Origin: Sphingomonas albertensis | GTDB taxonomy: Bacteria; Pseudomonadota; Alphaproteobacteria; Sphingomonadales; Sphingomonadaceae | Assembly: GCF_014358075.1 (NCBI RefSeq) | Contig: NZ_JACONT010000008.1 | Span: 1 to 64,000 of the forward strand | Length of the DNA: 64,000 nucleotides | Reading direction: 5' to 3' | In this document: piece by piece, positions 1-9,700 of the stretch | Layout of the letters: every line of letters begins with the position of its first letter | Numbering within the stretch: the first letter of the stretch is position 1 | Program-made: the position numbers and the translations under genes | The notes under the pieces: generated by a model | What the model saw: only the letters and a program-made list of their open reading frames with translations | The model's database searches: none | Told to the model about the DNA's origin: nothing

Positions 1-25
1 GCCCTCCAGCGACTTTGCAGCGTCT

Positions 26-319
26 TCAGTGCATCTCGACGTCGGCGGCCGTGAGCAGGATCGGTGGCTCGCCTCCAAGACGCTTCACGAACTCGAGACG
101 AGCAATCCGGTGTATGTCGGCCTCGAATTCGACGAAGATCTCCATCGCGGTCTCGGCGTCCACGACTTCGTAGTCGTTGTTCAACATCTGGGCGAGAGCC
201 GCGCTCGTCATCAGGAACTCGACCTTGCCAAGGTCCGTCGTACCGACGAAGCCGACGCTTTCCCTATCGGTCACCCAGTAGCTGTTGCCAGGTTCGAAAC
301 GGATGACCGGACGTGACAT
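26..319 (-). CDS. DUF1488-like small protein
   Basis: Small soluble protein of 97 residues that resembles the DUF1488 family: an N-terminal beta-rich part (RFEPGNSYWVTD), a middle segment of the form VEFLMTSAALAQML, and a C-terminal helix ending near a LTAADVE motif. The function of this family is unknown. The ATG at 319 was preferred over the longer ORF from 424 because it has an AGGGAC ribosome-binding sequence just upstream and the 35 extra residues look non-conserved. It is not obviously linked to the polyuronate genes that follow. Family assignment is by remembered pattern only. Confidence 0.55.
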   Translation of the reverse strand: MSRPVIRFEPGNSYWVTDRESVGFVGTTDLGKVEFLMTSAALAQMLNNDYEVVDAETAMEIFVEFEADIHRIARLEFVKRLGGEPPILLTAADVEMH

Positions 320-430
320 GACGGGTCCCTCAAAGTCGTAGCGGGCGGCACCTCCGAAGCTAGACGCTAAGACCGCCTCGGCAAGGACCGATGCGAACGA
401 CCGTGAGTCCTCGCATCGCATCACCTCATT

Positions 431-760
431 TTAAGCGGCGCGCACATCCGAACGGTCGATGCCTTGGTCGTTCGCTGCGTTGCCGCCTGACAGAGGTACT
501 GCAGGGGCGAGTTGCGATACCTGGCGGCGATAGGCGAGGATCATCGAAATCAAGGTGAACATGGCAGTTCCAACGTGAATGCTGCGATGCAGCGAAGCGC
601 GTTCATCACGCGCTCCGCGTCCGATCGCAAACGCACGTATGGAATATGCGATTGCACCAAACGAAATCGCCGTTGAAGTCAGGACGAGCATCAGAACCGG
701 AGACGTTCGTTCGGGGTCATACCGATCGTTCGCCTCGTCGTGAAGGTCGCCCAGAGGCAC
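431..760 (-). pseudogene. possible truncated DUF1345-type membrane protein
   Basis: Open frame of 109 residues with two probable membrane segments, around VLMLVLTSTAISFGAIAYSI and HVGTAMFTLISMILA. The order of motifs recalls the central part of DUF1345 inner-membrane proteins, but the N-terminal membrane pair and the usual C-terminal half are missing and the last 30 residues look unrelated. The only start is a GTG at 760 with no clear ribosome-binding site. I read it as a remnant, although a genuine short membrane protein is possible. It lies between the DUF1488-like gene and the polysaccharide lyase. Confidence 0.3.
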
Positions 761-899
761 ACATCGCTGCGAAGGCTTGACCGGTGTTCCTACTGTCCTG
801 TCGCGTGAGCCCTTGCCGAAGATGCCCTGTCTCGCACTGAGGTACGGTTCGCTCGACGAGGGTCGGAGCGGTGGAACCGCTCCCCGCTCTCTCCGCTGG

Positions 900-1649
900 T
901 CAATTGTGCTTGACGCTCAGGCCTTCGAAACCGACCGAACTCCCACCGCCTGTGTCCTGCGTGTAGTTGCCGGCCTTGAAGTAAAGCTTGCTGCTGTCGA
1001 AGCTCGCGTCGAGGTACGTGGTCTGGGAACTGCCGTTGACCGTGACCTTGAGGAGGCCACCCTTTTCCAGGGTGATGGAATAGCTGAACCACTGCTTCAG
1101 CGGGATGCCCGACACGATCGTCAGACGCGTTCTGGGACTGCCGGATGCCGTCGTGTTCTGCTTCATCACGTCGGCGTGGATCGTGCCGTTCGTATAGTGC
1201 AGTTCGACGGGCGGCCGCGGCGTCGTAGCTTCCTGATGGATCTGCCCGATGACGATGTCTCCGCTCGCCGGCAGGTCGTAGATGTTGACCCTCGCAGCCT
1301 GGGCGGCACAGCCGTCGTCGACGTTCCAGGTGCGGTTCTCCTTCAGTTCGGATCGCGGATATCTAGAGTTCGGCGTAGTCGCCAGTCCGCTGGTCGGCAC
1401 CCTCATCACGATCCTGGCTGCCGTCTGGCGTTCGAAGAACTGGCTCGAATAGCTCGACAACTGGCTGCCGGAGATCGTGTCCGGCTTGCCGTCGCCGTTG
1501 GCGTCCACCGGAAGCTGGAGCGTGCCATAGGAGGAGGTGCTGGTGGACGTCGGTATCGCTATCGAACATTCCGCGTAGGCTGCGGGTCCGAAAATCGCGG
1601 CTCCCGCAAGAACGGCGACGCTCAGCATTCGATGTGTCGATCTTGTCAT
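900..1649 (-). CDS. secreted PL7-family alginate/polyuronate lyase
   Basis: Endo-acting polysaccharide lyase that should cleave alginate or a related polyuronate by beta-elimination outside the inner membrane. The 249-residue protein starts with a signal peptide (cleavage likely after AAYA, about residue 26). It carries the three PL7 signature blocks of the jelly-roll groove: RSELKE at 99-104, QIH at 136-138 and YFKAGNY at 223-229, which supply the neutralising Arg/Gln, catalytic His and catalytic Tyr in this family. There is no carbohydrate-binding module, and the length is usual for single-domain PL7 enzymes. Its own promoter region holds a copy of the locus operator at 1834-1847. The PL7 family is well supported; the exact substrate is inferred. 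Confidence 0.88.
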   Translation of the reverse strand: MTRSTHRMLSVAVLAGAAIFGPAAYAECSIAIPTSTSTSSYGTLQLPVDANGDGKPDTISGSQLSSYSSQFFERQTAARIVMRVPTSGLATTPNSRYPRSELKENRTWNVDDGCAAQAARVNIYDLPASGDIVIGQIHQEATTPRPPVELHYTNGTIHADVMKQNTTASGSPRTRLTIVSGIPLKQWFSYSITLEKGGLLKVTVNGSSQTTYLDASFDSSKLYFKAGNYTQDTGGGSSVGFEGLSVKHN

Positions 1650-2028
1650 GTCTTACCCTCCTGTTTGCCGCGGTCCGTCCTCGGCCGGCACATACGCCGT
1701 CCACACGCCCGCCGCGTCAGCATCCTCACGAAGGACGGGTCGGACGTTTCGCCCGTTGTGCTCGTCACCTCCGACTCGAAGACGTTCGTTGACGTCGGCG
1801 GCATTCAATCACGGGTCGGACGAGAGGTCAATTAGTTGTATGACAACATTGAAGTAGATGTTGCGCCGTCGCCTCTCGCGGCGAATTTGCATCATGAAGA
1901 CTCGTCCGGCGGACCGCGCCGTAGGCTGTATCTTCTGCCGATCCACCATGGACGGTCTTAGTGGTCAGATCCTCCCGAACACGTCCAGGCGCATGGTCCC
2001 GGTACGCCTCCCCCCACGATCGTCCGTG
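1650..2028. other. intergenic region with promoter of the PL7 gene
   Basis: No gene is supported here. The segment separates the stop of the MFS transporter from the start of the PL7 lyase, both on the minus strand. It contains the operator-like near-palindrome at 1834-1847 and, reading toward PL7, a TTGACC hexamer just after it that could serve as a -35 element. The PL7 gene therefore appears to have its own regulated promoter. I saw no clear T-rich hairpin terminator after the transporter gene. Confidence 0.5.
1834..1847. promoter_or_regulatory. GntR-type operator upstream of PL7 lyase
   Basis: The sequence AGTTGTATGACAAC forms an imperfect inverted repeat with the core TTGTATGACAA, which fits the GntR-family consensus yGTM-N-KACr. 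On the minus strand it is followed by TAATTGACC, placing the site directly against a -35-like hexamer. The same 14-mer occurs at 9964-9977 and close variants at 18525-18539 and 13447-13460. It lies 185 bp upstream of the PL7 start. Confidence 0.65.
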
Positions 2029-3306
2029 TCAGACGCGGACGTGAGCCAGTCGTGGCGAAAGAAGGTGGATGAGGAGCAGACCGAGAACGTACACGCTGCC
2101 GGCGACTGCGAAGATCGCCGCGTAGCTTCCGGTCGTCTGCAGCATGTACCCGACGAACTTCGCCATCATCATTCCTCCGATCGCGCCGGCGGTTCCGCCT
2201 ATGCCGACCACGGAGCCCACCGCGCCCTTCGGAAACATGTCGGACGGGAGGGTGTAGAGGTTGGCCGACCAGGCCTGATGCGCAGCCGTGGCCAGACCGA
2301 GGATCGCGACGGCGCCCCAGAGGCTTGCGACGTACTGGACGAAGAAGATCGGCATGACCGCGATGGCGCAGGCGAGCATCGTGAGCTTGCGCGCCCGGTT
2401 CGCGGTCATGCCGCGGCTCATCAGCTTCGACGAGGTCCATCCCCCGGCGACGCTGCCGAAATCGGATATGAGGTAGATCACCACCAGCGGCGGACCGAAG
2501 CTGACGAGGTCCAGGCCGTATCGCTTCTGGAGGAAGTCGGGCGTCCAGAAGAGGAAGAGCCACCAGATGGGGTCGGTCAGGAACTTGCCCAGTGCGAACG
2601 CCCACGTCTCCCGATAGCGGAGAAGTCGTCCCCAGCCGATCCTCTCGACCGGATGGACCGGGTCGCTCTCGATGTGTGCCAGCTCCGCAGGCGATATGCT
2701 CTTCACTTCGCGAGGCCGCCGATAGAGCGCGATCCATGCGACCAGCCAGACGAGGCTGGCCGCGCCGGTGACGATGAACGCCATGCGCCAGCCATACGCG
2801 AGCGTGATGGCGGGGACCACGAGCGGCGTGATGACCGCGCCGATGTTCGCGCCGGCGTTGAACACGCCCGTGGCAAACGCCCGCTCTCGCGCGGGAAACC
2901 ACTCCGAAACCGCTTTAATGCCTGACGGGAAGTTGCCGCTCTCGCCGACTCCGAGAATCGCGCGCGCGATCGAGAACTGCGTCGCCGTGTTCACGAAGCC
3001 GCACAGGGTGTGCCCCACGGTCCAGATCACGAAGGCGATGGAATAGCCGATGCGGGCGCCGGCGACGTCGACGATCCTCCCGAAGCTCAGATACCCGATC
3101 GCATAGGCGGCCTGGAACCAGAAGATGACGTCCGCATAGGTCGTCTCGGACCAGCCGAGATCGGTGGAGATCGTCGACTTCAGCACGCCGATCATCTGCC
3201 GGTCGACGTAGTTGATCGCCGTTGCGGCGAAGAGCAGGCTGCAGATCAGCCAGCGATAGCGGCCCATCCGCGATACGGCGTCCTCTGGTCTGACGAGCTC
3301 GCTCAT
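2029..3306 (-). CDS. MFS transporter, hexuronate/galactonate (ExuT-like) type
   Basis: Major facilitator superfamily inner-membrane transporter of 425 residues with about 12 hydrophobic segments. The N-terminal loop YVDRQMIGVLKSTI and the following W-rich helix are typical of the anion:cation symporter branch that includes ExuT and DgoT, which import hexuronates and sugar acids. In this locus it would carry mono-uronates made by the periplasmic lyases and hydrolase into the cytoplasm. Its ATG overlaps the stop of the preceding hydratase-like gene by 4 bases (3303-3306), so the two are translationally coupled. The exact substrate cannot be read from the sequence. Confidence 0.85.
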   Translation of the reverse strand: MSELVRPEDAVSRMGRYRWLICSLLFAATAINYVDRQMIGVLKSTISTDLGWSETTYADVIFWFQAAYAIGYLSFGRIVDVAGARIGYSIAFVIWTVGHTLCGFVNTATQFSIARAILGVGESGNFPSGIKAVSEWFPARERAFATGVFNAGANIGAVITPLVVPAITLAYGWRMAFIVTGAASLVWLVAWIALYRRPREVKSISPAELAHIESDPVHPVERIGWGRLLRYRETWAFALGKFLTDPIWWLFLFWTPDFLQKRYGLDLVSFGPPLVVIYLISDFGSVAGGWTSSKLMSRGMTANRARKLTMLACAIAVMPIFFVQYVASLWGAVAILGLATAAHQAWSANLYTLPSDMFPKGAVGSVVGIGGTAGAIGGMMMAKFVGYMLQTTGSYAAIFAVAGSVYVLGLLLIHLLSPRLAHVRV

Positions 3307-4139
3307 GACCTCGGGCCCTGGACATGATCAGCGACCGCCGGTGTCGCCGCTACGATCCGGCATTCCAGCCGTTCGGAGCCGAACCAGGCCTCGACGGCGT
3401 CGCCGACCGCCACCCGATGGACGCCGGTGACCGCTCCCGTGGATATCCACTGCCCTTTCGAAAGCCCGACTCCTCGGGCCGCGGCAAGCTCCGCCAGGAA
3501 GCGGACTGCGCCCCACGGGCCATCCAGCATCGTGGCCGTGGTCGCGGAGCCGACCTCCGCACCATTGATCAGAAGCTTCACCGGAACCGCGTCCAGATCG
3601 AGGGACCGCCAGCCTTCGAACTCGGGACCGACGAGCAGACCGTGATTGTTGCCGAAGTCCGAAGCGGTGACCGCGGGTCCGAGTTCGTTGATGGAGGTCA
3701 GCGGCGAACTCGCGATCTCGATGCCGATCGCGACGGAGTCGACGAGGGATCGCGCCTCCTCCATCGTCCATTCGTGCTTGTCGGGATCGGGAGACGAACC
3801 CAGTCGAAGAAGGAACTCGGCTTCGACCGCTGCGAAGCCTTCTTCGATGACCGGCATCGCCGCTACGGAGCCGTGTTCGGCGTCCACGATGGACGACGTG
3901 AAGATCGGACCCGCAAGTCTGTTGGCGCCGAACCTGCTGTCGAAGGGGGCGTTTATGCGTCCGAGCTTCCAACCGCCGACCGGTTCGCCGTGCAGCGCGA
4001 TCGCGCGATCCTGGACGACGTACGCTTCCTCGAGCGAGCCTGGGGCCTCACCCGGATACGCGTCGAAGCCGGAGGCCGACCGTCTCGCTTCCACGAAGCT
4101 CCGTGCGATGCGCTCGTGCCGAGCCGCGACCTCTTCCAT
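3303..4139 (-). CDS. 2-keto-4-pentenoate hydratase / FAH-superfamily protein
   Basis: Cytoplasmic enzyme of 278 residues from the fumarylacetoacetase / 2-oxopent-4-enoate hydratase superfamily. Supporting blocks are VGGWKLGRIN, the acidic metal-site stretch AAVEAEFLLRL, GIEIASSP and the late GQWISTGAVTGVH, close to the GxxIxTGTxTG pattern of MhpD/HpcG-type hydratases. These act in aromatic catabolism, which is odd inside a polyuronate operon; the protein may act on a keto-deoxy sugar acid instead. The ATG at 4139 was chosen because AAGGAG lies about 12 bases upstream; ATG 4163 is possible but lacks a ribosome-binding site. It overlaps the transporter gene by 4 bases. Confidence 0.75.
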   Translation of the reverse strand: MEEVAARHERIARSFVEARRSASGFDAYPGEAPGSLEEAYVVQDRAIALHGEPVGGWKLGRINAPFDSRFGANRLAGPIFTSSIVDAEHGSVAAMPVIEEGFAAVEAEFLLRLGSSPDPDKHEWTMEEARSLVDSVAIGIEIASSPLTSINELGPAVTASDFGNNHGLLVGPEFEGWRSLDLDAVPVKLLINGAEVGSATTATMLDGPWGAVRFLAELAAARGVGLSKGQWISTGAVTGVHRVAVGDAVEAWFGSERLECRIVAATPAVADHVQGPRS

Positions 4140-4246
4140 TTCCACTGTCTTCTCCTTGAACATGGTGCCGCTAGCGCGCCGCAAGGCGCACGAAGGCCGG
4201 ATCCGTAAGGTACGGCATGCGTGACGCCTGTCTCTCCCGGGGCGGC

Positions 4247-5440
4247 TCAACGTACATGGACGTCGCTGCCGTTCGTCCAGAGCACGGGTTGCCTGATCGG
4301 GAAGTTCCGGACGATCTCGGGGTCCGTCGGGTCGGCCGGCAGCGTGCGCCAGAGCGAGACCCAGTCAGGCCGATCGAGGGCGAGCCCGCCGAACAGCAGA
4401 CTGGGCTGGCGCACCGGCAGGGCATCGAAATGCTCGACGTCCGCCGGATGAGGCCAGCGGCCCTTGTTCCGAATGAAGGGCGCCATGAAGCCGATCGCAT
4501 CGGCGACCGAGCCCCCGCCTGGTCCGGCGGCGGTCCACAGCTTTCTCGAGCCCGGCGAGAGGATCTGGCAGGCGGTCGCGAGAACGTCGAGGTTGAAGAG
4601 CAAGTAGCTGTAGGGCTTGGTGCGGGACAGTTCGAGCGGCTGCCGCCCCCCGGCGGCTATCTGGTTCGGAACGATCACCGTCCGAAACCGGGTCCTGAAT
4701 CCGACCAGCGCGTCTTCGTCGGCGAGTAGGTCCGCGAACGCGGCGCATTGGAGAAGCCAGCACGTGCCGTGGTTGTTCTTCTGACCCCGTTCCTCGATGC
4801 CGGCCGCCGAAGTCGTCAGCCATCCGAGATAGCTGCGGAACCAGGCGGCGACGTCTGTCCTGAACCTTGCGTCGAAGCCGGGCGCACGCAGGTCGCTGAG
4901 CAATTTCGCGCCTCGCGCGACTTCGACGATCTGCAGGGTATCGATGATGCCGATCGCCCGGCCAGTGTCGCGCCCGATGATGGCCTGGGCATGCGCGAGA
5001 TCGGGAGACATCCGGGTTTCGGGCGCCACGAACCAGGCGTTCAGATGCTCTGCGGCGGCCCGCGCGTACCGGCTATCCCCCGTCAGACGCCACGCCGACG
5101 CGAGTGCCGGCATGCGGACGCCGAACGCTATCAGCGCGTCGCGGTGCCCGTCGAACTTCTCCGGGTTGGAGAAGCCGTCCCGCCTCACGTAGGGGCCGCC
5201 CGGATGCGCGGGATCCGGCCACCAATAGTCCGCTTCGGAATAGTAGTCGTGCACGCCGCCCGGGCTGCGAGGTGCCGGGATCGAGGTTATCGTGCGGGGA
5301 GCCTCTCGCAGATACGCGTCGGCGGCGCGTACCACGCGATCATGCTCGATGGTCTGCAGATCCAGTTGTTCGGCGTACGCCGGCGTAGGGACGATCGACG
5401 CCGCGGATGCCGCGATCATGAATGACCGGCGATCGATCAC
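4247..5440 (-). CDS. alginate-lyase-fold polysaccharide lyase (PL5/PL38 type), copy 2
   Basis: Predicted secreted or periplasmic polysaccharide lyase of about 397 residues with the (alpha/alpha)-toroid alginate_lyase domain. The two diagnostic blocks are DYYSEADYWWPDP at about 65-77 and NNHGTCW at about 222-228; the Asn-Asn-His of the second block is the expected active-site element. An N-terminal segment DRRSFMIAASAASI looks like a short signal, perhaps Tat-like. The start is uncertain: a GTG at 5440 is listed, ATG 5419 and TTG 5494 are alternatives. It follows a paralogue (5498-6769) and is probably co-transcribed with it. PL38 members act on glucuronan or alginate; PL5 members on mannuronan. 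I cannot separate these by eye. Confidence 0.8.
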   Translation of the reverse strand: MIDRRSFMIAASAASIVPTPAYAEQLDLQTIEHDRVVRAADAYLREAPRTITSIPAPRSPGGVHDYYSEADYWWPDPAHPGGPYVRRDGFSNPEKFDGHRDALIAFGVRMPALASAWRLTGDSRYARAAAEHLNAWFVAPETRMSPDLAHAQAIIGRDTGRAIGIIDTLQIVEVARGAKLLSDLRAPGFDARFRTDVAAWFRSYLGWLTTSAAGIEERGQKNNHGTCWLLQCAAFADLLADEDALVGFRTRFRTVIVPNQIAAGGRQPLELSRTKPYSYLLFNLDVLATACQILSPGSRKLWTAAGPGGGSVADAIGFMAPFIRNKGRWPHPADVEHFDALPVRQPSLLFGGLALDRPDWVSLWRTLPADPTDPEIVRNFPIRQPVLWTNGSDVHVR

Positions 5441-5497
5441 GGCGTGACGACGCCAAGGAATGTCCCCACAGCCTGCCGGAGCTGACCGGTCCAAGGC

Positions 5498-6769
5498 TCA
5501 ACGAGCGACTGGGGCATAGGACCGGTATTCCAGTGCAGCCGGATAGCCGTCGACGGTGCGCGGATAGCTTCCCGGTCCCCAAGCCCAGGAGGCTCTCGTG
5601 AGAAGGCCGTCCAGTTCCTTGGGTTCGAGGCGCAGCTCCTTGTACGGCCACTTCTCCAGCTGGCCGCGGTAGGATGCGAGGAAGTCCGTCGCCTTCCGGA
5701 GACCGCGCCTCTTGGCGTCCTTGTATCCCCAGAGGTCCTTTCCGAGGCACCCGGCCATCTCCGCCACGTCGTATGCGGGCGTCAGGGCGTAGATCGAATA
5801 ATGGAAGCTTCGAGTCCGGGCGGTCTCGGCCGGCAGGCGGCCATCGACGTCCATCTGTGCGGAGATGCGACGAGCGGGAAACTGGTCGACGACCCTGCGC
5901 GCCACGTCGGGGCGGCGGGCGAACAACGCGTACTGGGTTATCTGGCTGTCGAACCAGATCCCGTGGTTGTTCCTGGCCGCCTGCTCCGCCCGTCCGTTGG
6001 GACTGGTGAGCATCCAGTCGACGTAGCGACCGAACCATCCCTCGAGCGCCTTCTGCTCGTCCGTCGTGATCGCCTTGGACGGGGCGAGCAGGCCGACGGC
6101 ATCGACGACGGACTGGAACGCGCTCGTATCGAGGACGCCTTCGGCTCTTCCGTCCTCCCGACCGCGCACCGCCTGGGCGAAGTTGGCGTTCGGGTTCATC
6201 GCGGTCGCCGGATCGAGAAACCAGGTCCGGATGAGCAACGCGGCCTTCTTCGCGTATCGGATGTCGTCGCTGTAGTAGTAGGCCAGGGCGAGCACGCGGA
6301 CGTCACCGCTCAGTAGGCCGATCGCGGTCCTGTCGTAGCTGTTCGTTTCACGCGCCGGATTGATCACGCCGTCGCGACGGACATAGGGTCCATTCGGGTT
6401 CGCCGGATCCGGCCACCAATAGGGCGCGATGCTGAGATAGTCGTGCCGGTCTCCCGACGGCGGAAGCGTGGTCTTGTCGGTGACCGCTCCCGGACGCCGA
6501 AGCAGCGCTGCGTCGGCCTGCTTCAGGAGTTGCCGGTAGGCCGCGGATACCGTCGGATCGGTGTCGCGGACCGCCTTGATCGCGATCAGCTCGTCGGGCT
6601 TCAGGAAGAAGGTCCGACGACCGCTGAACGCGGGCGCGTATCCTTCCACGCCGCTGCAGGTCGGCCGGATTGGTTGGAGCGTCGGCGAAAAGGCCGCCGC
6701 CGCGCACGAAAGCGCAGCGGCGGTAAACGCCAGAACCGGGGAGAGGACGGTTCGGACAGATCGCATCAC
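5498..6769 (-). CDS. alginate-lyase-fold polysaccharide lyase (PL5/PL38 type), copy 1
   Basis: 423-residue predicted periplasmic lyase, paralogue of the next gene in the operon. A signal peptide covers about residues 1-27. The toroid-domain signatures are YLSIAPYWWPDP at 111-122 and NNHGIWF from 267, matching the paralogue's YYSEADYWWPDP and NNHGTCW. Shared flanking text (GPYVRRDG, the helical repeat region) supports a duplication followed by divergence rather than recent copying. Its start overlaps the stop of the TonB receptor by 4 bases, so receptor and lyase are translationally coupled, as expected for a glycan utilisation operon. The substrate is a polyuronate; the exact polymer is unresolved. 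Confidence 0.82.
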   Translation of the reverse strand: MMRSVRTVLSPVLAFTAAALSCAAAAFSPTLQPIRPTCSGVEGYAPAFSGRRTFFLKPDELIAIKAVRDTDPTVSAAYRQLLKQADAALLRRPGAVTDKTTLPPSGDRHDYLSIAPYWWPDPANPNGPYVRRDGVINPARETNSYDRTAIGLLSGDVRVLALAYYYSDDIRYAKKAALLIRTWFLDPATAMNPNANFAQAVRGREDGRAEGVLDTSAFQSVVDAVGLLAPSKAITTDEQKALEGWFGRYVDWMLTSPNGRAEQAARNNHGIWFDSQITQYALFARRPDVARRVVDQFPARRISAQMDVDGRLPAETARTRSFHYSIYALTPAYDVAEMAGCLGKDLWGYKDAKRRGLRKATDFLASYRGQLEKWPYKELRLEPKELDGLLTRASWAWGPGSYPRTVDGYPAALEYRSYAPVAR

Positions 6770-9700
6770 ATGCGAACCCTGAAGCCGACGAAGTACTGCG
6801 TCCCGCTGTTGGAGACCTCGGCGATGCTGTCTTCGCCGCCCTTGTAGAAGACGTCCTTGGTACCGGTGAGGTTCAACGCTTGAGCCTTCAGCTGGACGTT
6901 GTCGGTCAGGTTGTACTGGGCCGACAGGTTCAGGAAATCGGATCCGCGAACCGAACGGTTCGTCCCGCCGTTCGGCTTGTAGTAGTCGGATCGATACCGG
7001 TACGAGGCACGGATCGAGAAGCCGTACTTCTCATAGTACACCGAGCCGCTCGCCGTCCATTTCGACAGGCCGATGAGATTGGCCGGATCAAGATACGGCG
7101 CGAGCGTGGACGTGTCGGGATATTCGAAGTTCGCAAACGCCCGGTTGGCGGACGCCTGGATGCCGAACCCGTCGAGCGGCGACGGCAGCCATGTGAAGGC
7201 GTGGCTGCCCTGCACCTCGACGCCGTACAGATTGCGCGTCTTCGGATCGTTCGCCGGCGCGGTCGGATTGATCGTCAGATCGACCGTCTGCCGGGGACCG
7301 CCGTTCGTGATCGTCGTGACCGTGATGGGCGTCGGGATCGACTGGTTCGCACCGATGACGGCTCCCTCGACCCATTTGTAGTACCCTGCCACCGACAGCA
7401 GCGTATCCTTGGAGGCGTAGAGTTCCAGCGAGACGTCGGCGTTCCACGCCCGCAGCGGCTTCAGGTTCGGATTGCCGGTGGTCGCATTGAAGATGATGTT
7501 GTTGACGCCGGTTCCGGTCGACGGATTAAGGTTGATGCCGGCACCGAAGCTCTCGATTCCGGATCGCGAGATCGCCCGGTATCCCGCCAGTCGCAGCTTC
7601 AACTGGTTGGAGAGTTCGAAGGCCAGGTTCGAACTGGGTAGGAAGTAGTTGTACTTCCCCTTGGCCGTGTTCGACGTGAGCGCGCCGGTCGGATCCACCG
7701 CGACGGTGTAGTTGTCGGACCCCGTGTCGACGGTGACAAGGTAGGCCTGACGGAACCCCTTCGAGACGATGTCGGTCTTGATCCACCGCAGTCCGACGTT
7801 GCCGCTGAACGGGATCGAACCGAGATCGGATTTGAAGCTGGCCATAGCGTACGCTGCGTAGATCCGCTCACGGACGTCGATGTCGCTCGGATCACGGCCA
7901 TCGGCCGGGTACGGCAGCGCGTCATCGCTGCCGGTGAATGTCCGGAAGAGGCATTCGTTGTCGAAGGTCGCCCACTGGTTCAGGTTGGTCTCGCCGCTGA
8001 AATAGGACCGGGTGGTGAACGGGGCCCTGCAGTTCTGGTTCGCTGCGGTGATGAGTTGGGCCGGCGTCTGCCCGTTGACCGGGACCAGCGTCGCGAGATC
8101 GCTGTTGCGGGCGTTGTCGTTTGTGCGCTGGTGGTTGGAGATTCGCCCGCCGACCTTGATCTGGTTGAAGAACCCGTCGAAGTCCCGTGAGACGTCGGCG
8201 CGACCCGCCCAGATCTTGTCACGCCGGTCGGTGACGAACCGGTTCCGGGCATACACGGACGTCGCGGTCGCGGAGAGGAAGCTGGCGGGATCCGTCACGT
8301 CGAAACCGTTTCCGAAGGTCACGTCGGGCACGACGTTGTCGCCGACGTACGTCAGGGTGTAGGGCACCCGTGTCGTCGAGCGCATCCGGGTCTGCCGCTG
8401 CGTCTCCGTCCGCTGGGAGTCGGAATAGGATCCGTCGACGGAGAAGGTCCAGCGGTCGGGACGCCAGATCAGGTTGAGACCGCCACCGTAGTACTTCTCG
8501 CTCCGTTCCCGACGCTCGAGCTGGTCCTCGATGTTCGAGTTGCCGCTGTAGCTGATCAACGCGCCCTTCGAGTAGCCGTTCGTCCCATCTCCGATGATCA
8601 GCGGCTTCACGCCGCGCAGACCTTCGGCGATCGCGAGCACGTTGCGCTTCTCCAGGCTTGCGCGGTTTGAGAACTGTCCATCGATCGCGACCTCGAACGT
8701 CGAGGACGGCCGCCACTGCAAGGCACCGATGACGGCGTCGCGGACTTCGGCAGTCTGCTGGGTGCGGAAACTACGCGAGGAGTTGGCGAAGTAGACGGGA
8801 CCGACCGTCTCGCCGACTGCGACCGGAACCTGCCCCGTCGCAGGCGCCACCGACCTGGGGCCCGTCGCCAACGTGCAGTTCACTCCCGCCCCGGCCGCCA
8901 CGAGCGCGCCGGCGGTCCCGGTGATGAGGGAAGGGTTGTTCGCCGAGGTGTTGCACGCCTGGAAAGTGGCGTTCGCGTTGTAGTAGTCTTCGGGTGCCGT
9001 GGTATCCTGGCGCTGGTAGCCGATGCTGATGCCGATGTCGCCGATGCCGGTCTTGAACTGATCGGTGTACGAGATGTTCGCGCGATAGCCGAGACCGTCG
9101 TCCTGGTAGACGTCGTCGGACTTCGGCTGGAAGTCGGCGCGGATCTCGGCCTGGAGACGACGCTTGCCGTAGTCGAGCGGCTTCAAGGAGCGCAGTTCGA
9201 TGATGCCGCCTACGCCGCCTTCAAGGAAGTCGGCCTGCTGGGTCTTGTAGACCAGGACGCCGTTGACGAGTTCGGACGGGAACTGCTGGAACGCCACCGA
9301 ACGGTCGCCGCCCGCGGTCGAGACTTCGCGCCCGTTGAAGGTCGCGAAGCTGAGCGTGGGCCCGAGGCCGCGAACGGAGATCTCGTTGGCGTTGCCCTTG
9401 AAGCGGTCGGCCGACACGCCAGCCAGCCGTTCGAGCGTGTCGCCCACCGAATTGTCCGGCGTGGAGCCGATCTCGTCGCTGACGAGGCCGTCGACGACGA
9501 CGCTCGAGTTGCGCTTGAGCTCGATCGAGGTCCTCTGCGTCGCCCGCGCGCCCGTCACGACGATGTCGCCGCCCGACGCGTCCACCTCGGCCGCCGCCCG
9601 CGCGATCGGGTCGGTCGTGGGAGCAGCGATGTCGGAGGTCTGCTCCCGCGTCGGGTCGAGCGCGCCGCCCTCGGGCTGAACGGGGTTGCTCTGCACGGAG

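Noticed and set aside
1858..2925. 355-codon plus-strand frame over the MFS gene
   Set aside because: Arg/Asp-rich shadow opposite a clear 12-helix transporter.
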